Below, piece after piece: positions 7,801 to 8,406 of a stretch of DNA of 8,406 bases. The position numbers and the translations under genes are program-made. The DNA comes from Cyanobacteria bacterium UBA7753 (GTDB lineage: Bacteria > Cyanobacteriota > Vampirovibrionia > Gastranaerophilales > Gastranaerophilaceae), in assembly GCA_002481545.1 (NCBI GenBank), contig DLEF01000076.1, positions 1 to 8,406 of the forward strand, in the 5' to 3' direction. Within the stretch, counting starts at the first letter, position 1; the number at the start of each line of letters is the position of its first letter. Under the pieces are notes generated by a model. It did not search any database, was not told the origin of the DNA, and saw only the letters and a program-made list of their open reading frames with translations.

Positions 7801-8047
7801 TCTTTTTGCCGTTATCAATATTAGTTTGGTATTGGAGGTTTTCGCCCACATTCAGCAAAAATTGGATATTTTCTTCCCCGCGTTGTTTTGCGAGGTTATC
7901 AATAGCTTTATTTATTCGTCTCTGGTTTGGCTCATTCAGAGAGTAATCATTGTTCTCTTTTAATTGAGATACTGTATTTCTGTCTTCACGTACACCCTTA
8001 AAATGGGGTTTAGCTGTTGGTTGTTGAGTCAAAAAAGATATTTTCAT
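1889..8047 (-). CDS. Giant 2052-residue protein with a split papain-like cysteine peptidase site
   Basis: One uninterrupted frame from ATG (8047-8045), with AGAAGGA six bases upstream, to TAG (1891-1889). Proposed role: a cysteine peptidase or related acyl-enzyme. Seen: N220-Q-K-T-H-G-M-C227, with Gln221 and Cys227 six residues apart as are papain Gln19 and Cys25, and close to the N-Q-K-S-S-G-R-C-W motif of bleomycin hydrolases (C1B); then G-G-H932-A-Q-Y-V and H-D-N953-S-W955-G, matching papain His159, Asn175 and Trp177. The aromatic residue usually after the Cys is Ala here. The lobes would lie at about 205-330 and 850-1000. Residues 330-850 are a charged, mostly helical insertion; about 1040-2052 are also helical, Lys/Asp/Asn-rich and unrecognised. 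There are only four cysteines (227, 601, 712, 1525). No signal peptide or membrane helix is evident; the N-terminus carries H15-F-K-G-V-R20, shared with the gene at 59-1348. Codon use looks native. Substrate and location are unknown. It could be inactive or a non-proteolytic papain-fold enzyme. The coding call is near certain, the fold moderate. Confidence 0.9.
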   Translation of the reverse strand: MKISFLTQQPTAKPHFKGVREDRNTVSQLKENNDYSLNEPNQRRINKAIDNLAKQRGEENIQFLLNVGENLQYQTNIDNGKKTKNDWKDKLKNATEQSLKHSNPILKSKYEPEIKRVFSPKPLTQEEENITMLKKRIMNRVGDAKEAKDINKNLDYFITSTETPTAQKSYIMKRFDYFMSPKYEINPQLADKKAKVLSEMVNDITVNTPESKVPNIKAINQKTHGMCAAISIARKSVAYEDKPDYVDSILEELNSNDTMQVYDLQNLGTGKKVPVKKAHVDFDYAQQKGYRIVDASTLQWMNIAGMYGAQHENLYDYNPFDKENFDAFHDSFFLKSMADEKLKNKQSYYQALTKAKDEIISAKSSDIKKEINTRNNRQDYSKNIDKLSDLNQDLRDSIKEILPEAKGETVNKVMTDMMNLRKPVTDDIKKNKESIRPYSYIPNEEHSQKMKKVKAYFTDNFADTVNEKALDKNVDAIMDTVTDIKATESKLSKKGSLPAKIAQARKMYKTEASYRAASMLGFMEEDNQTDLLIKENIPDRETRIVKGFDKVIDRIENKDDKKLLNHFAQAFGTDDKKEITDKLTKVRDSVVVLSTVGLDDCYFRLGLGDRRNIVLNEIDNLKEDVKNGNKAEIKRSATTLHVAPDKHKIIKEYTRLEDNINKNPKDEAALAEAYNKMGAKNQVNTFVDVFNQFVSSMDTESPERAAYLAGFCDANGLGDNPSAEGINDAINAVATQFNTISQSLASAENLLDVRNEDGSTYFTVSAPQILMKRAENRGEIVPAKTMKKLQDRFTKIDYIRSSDEFASRQGKISDQSLYQLSKEESDAIKQIHKNLNGMYKQVNRNLDYQYRDLKEPLHKLANYVGTNAGHYWVGKEGSSGLNSPQQVKIFEQITGKPYRNIENLDEAIKTIKNTPHSGTSGSSVFHNEIGGHAQYVADVRPMPNGKDALFHDNSWGASEHENSWVDSEGLTRTDYSDNRGGELGYITDDRYENGNYVDNILYKKGHVDGDTTESKVYKKMNHTGNASGTDFPLMWDIILPGNNPEHKQIAGSLKDTLFLSDVYLAGELNKKTKNMTQDEIKAAILRNKGAGRSYFKDYDKVMERITTTPFHKGIDSQEEYDALPDNDFVKLTFEKAALRNSYPDANITKDLAHAKTMDDVKKIQRKQRKTAYKNFEYAFGKTDENLTYVGVEHGQEIIDSFKKALKDNGINPTKDQVKNVITNLVAIDKDDYTGEFTGSLKDTINIAVDKAGKRFDKEIPESDNAKAAKKQWLDSYRTILEDNTYFTKDDLKQEGSKAEGIRNWVDRKFNPTTDEEFVQVYRKLQDMPKEEFRKVTLGIKDSELGINKENGYNIMARVKASSSQYDSLLRNTLFSDRYYEDVTPAKTAPHYKYGKTEKKIQSYRYVSRSFDDLYRTTFYTLEPLQYSKIFKQNEDNAYKMYGALPSYPKLNLTDNPTLNGKVDKAINIINQTAESISAQKTAVYDIMLVNKLDKYRKSIPEDRSLTPMERNNLSDMVNKYITTNCTDSDFDDSINEAYKVFDLDENATIKDWNKSLDKVVNTVNALQNISTQEDYENSIKENSKSLNQYINFLTEINIAPKYRRRMKEEMHDMVSIEKKLYDNGLDFNSDSIDVQKKIQNNSINPYSKEQADDFGQLRGMIDTAKQLKNADSVDADKLSKQMNDINDFADGYVENYIKPEKQDYVKANINDWMNKELDNKTSENKAALTVKLDKAQTQFREDFQKYNVLNNVTDMLDEYLMLSAKDAPKDEFNKKAIYKNYLENTLNLAKFVEVQDILMQAENTGNPAQVRDYFKDYDVISNDYIGNMDDDNAIDYMVRSLLLDNNTKTAKMFVEKLGLGDRLMTVEKDVMKANNPKKYVDETAKIFKTTKAFTDIVTDEVDTLKENLATTDNLTKTVNEAKKQLIERTKPYAKNDKRVKEDVKAFVTAMDEGKKMIEENPDLPKESIMDQYLSDAFQQRREVANKELTDKQEYIQASLLVYKFLSGLHLPEGSQGAKIQEKMRQDYMELQVYAAKTIGDATDGMNVEAQRA

Positions 8048-8053
8048 TCCTAA

Positions 8054-8060
8054 TCCTTCT
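8054..8060 (-). promoter_or_regulatory. Ribosome binding site of the giant gene
   Basis: AGAAGGA on the minus strand, six bases before the ATG at 8047. It fixes the start, which retains M-K-I-S and the HFKG motif. Confidence 0.75.
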
Positions 8061-8124
8061 AATTCTAATAATTAATTCTTACCGGTTTTTAATGGTTAAA
8101 TGCACACTAATAAATTAATTTGCT

Positions 8125-8137
8125 AGTTCATGGAACT
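8125..8137. repeat. Small inverted repeat upstream of the giant gene
   Basis: AGTTC-ATG-GAACT: perfect five-base arms around a three-base centre, 78 bases upstream of the giant gene's start. It could be an operator. The half-sites point opposite to the Gram-positive SOS box (GAAC-N4-GTTC), so LexA binding is not supported. Short dyads of this size can occur by chance. Confidence 0.3.
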
Positions 8138-8312
8138 TTTGTTTACAAAAATATAAGAAACTATGGCATGTAAAATATTACGAAAAAGTATTTCCGCCCT
8201 TATTTTCAGATACTCATGTCCTCCAAACGGATGAAATCATGTGCTGCCTGTTACAGAAAAATTAATAATGTCCGTTAGACCGAATTGTAAAGAAATATTA
8301 CGCACACTTTTT

Positions 8313-8340
8313 TGTTGCGTTGACATGTCAGAATGCAACA
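8313..8340. promoter_or_regulatory. Nested dyad, candidate operator over a -35 box
   Basis: An outer pair, TGTTGC (8313-8318) and GCAACA (8335-8340), encloses a perfect ten-base palindrome, TGACATGTCA (8321-8330). The two centres differ by one base because the flanking spacers are GT and GAAT. The plus-strand -35 match TTGACA (8320-8325) lies inside, so a bound repressor would block the predicted rightward promoter. It is not a terminator: the T tract precedes the dyad on the plus strand, and no T tract follows it on either strand. Confidence 0.5.
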
Positions 8341-8347
8341 TTAAAAG
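8320..8347 (+). promoter_or_regulatory. Candidate promoter for a gene beyond the right edge
   Basis: A perfect -35 hexamer, TTGACA (8320-8325), is followed after 16 bases by TAAAAG (8342-8347), a four-of-six match to TATAAT. It would drive rightward transcription through the ribosome binding site at 8394. The -10 is weak, so the promoter may need an activator or lie elsewhere. Confidence 0.35.
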
Positions 8348-8373
8348 AAACCATGAAGGTAAAACAACTTAAT

Positions 8374-8389
8374 AGATTAACAGATTAAC
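8374..8389 (+). repeat. AGATTAAC tandem pair in a leader region
   Basis: Two adjacent identical eight-base units, 8374-8381 and 8382-8389, just upstream of the rightward ribosome binding site. The role is unknown; it may be an unstructured A/T-rich leader. Confidence 0.4.
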
Positions 8390-8393
8390 AATG

Positions 8394-8400
8394 AAAGGAG
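8394..8400 (+). promoter_or_regulatory. Ribosome binding site for a gene starting beyond the window
   Basis: AAAGGAG is a near-perfect Shine-Dalgarno sequence with six bases left before the window ends, so a start codon is expected at or just after base 8407. This makes that gene divergent to the giant gene. Confidence 0.55.
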
Positions 8401-8406
8401 ACGCCC

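Larger units (their letters stand above)
8048..8406. other. 359-bp divergent intergenic region
   Basis: Between the giant gene, which reads left, and the window edge, where a rightward gene seems about to start. It holds the giant gene's ribosome binding site, a small dyad at 8125-8137, a larger dyad with a TTGACA box at 8313-8340, an AGATTAAC tandem pair at 8374-8389 and a plus-strand ribosome binding site at 8394-8400. I see no tRNA, no intrinsic terminator, no recognisable riboswitch and no credible coding frame. No convincing minus-strand promoter for the giant gene could be picked; TTGTAA at 8149-8144 has only a poor -10 partner. Confidence 0.6.

Noticed and set aside
2271..7963. Several plus-strand open frames of 62-120 codons inside the giant gene, some with hydrophobic, membrane-like translations
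   Set aside because: They lie entirely antisense to an intact 2052-codon frame, lack ribosome binding sites, and their hydrophobicity follows from reading Lys/Asp/Asn-rich codons backwards.
7940..8047. N-terminal signal peptide on the giant protein
   Set aside because: The first 20 residues have one short hydrophobic patch (I-S-F-L) and then polar and proline residues; there is no hydrophobic core or cleavage site.
8301..8340. T tract plus dyad as an intrinsic terminator
   Set aside because: The T tract comes before the dyad on the plus strand, and reads as an A tract after it on the minus strand, so neither direction fits.
8353..8388. 11-residue open frame (ATG at 8353) as a leader peptide
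   Set aside because: It has no ribosome binding site and no attenuator-like codon run or hairpin, and is short enough to be chance.
8391..8406. ATG at 8391 as the start of the rightward gene
   Set aside because: The bases after it form AAAGGAG, better read as the ribosome binding site of a start beyond the edge, and no such site precedes the ATG. It cannot be settled without the next bases.

Overview
This is an AT-rich window using the standard bacterial code (TAG and TAA stops, AGGA-type ribosome binding sites). It most resembles a gut Gastranaerophilales genome (Melainabacteria/Vampirovibrionia, the non-photosynthetic sister group of Cyanobacteria). That placement is an inference. It rests on the short N-terminal H-F-x-G-x-R motif in both large proteins (from memory, a style common in that order), on a YD-type repeat protein, and on heptanucleotide intergenic repeats like those of cyanobacteria. 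No rRNA, tRNA, CRISPR array or transposase is present.

Layout from left to right: (1) a degenerate 7-bp tandem repeat at 26-58; (2) a 429-residue YD/YwqK-like repeat protein on the minus strand (59-1348); (3) a 225-bp divergent intergenic region with a second array of the same heptads (1442-1483), two candidate -10 boxes and a long inverted repeat; (4) a 104-residue winged-helix-like protein on the plus strand (1574-1888) whose start codon lies in the right arm of that inverted repeat; (5) a 2052-residue protein on the minus strand (1889-8047) whose stop codon directly abuts the stop of the plus-strand gene; (6) a 359-bp intergenic region with two dyads and a TTGACA box, ending in a strong plus-strand ribosome binding site. 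A divergent gene therefore probably begins just beyond the right edge.

The main item of interest is the 2052-residue protein. It appears to carry a papain-like (clan CA, C1-type) catalytic site split into two widely separated pieces: an N-Q-x5-C motif (Gln221, Cys227) and a G-G-H...H-D-N-S-W-G motif (His932, Asn953, Trp955). About 700 residues separate the Cys from the His, far more than in papain or bleomycin hydrolase. The thousand residues after the catalytic region match nothing I recognise. It shares an N-terminal signature (M-[KR]-I-S ... H-F-[TK]-G-[LV]-R) with the YD-repeat protein, so the two may share a localisation or export route. That link is a hypothesis. The small winged-helix protein is a candidate local regulator, most plausibly of itself, but its targets cannot be read from the sequence.
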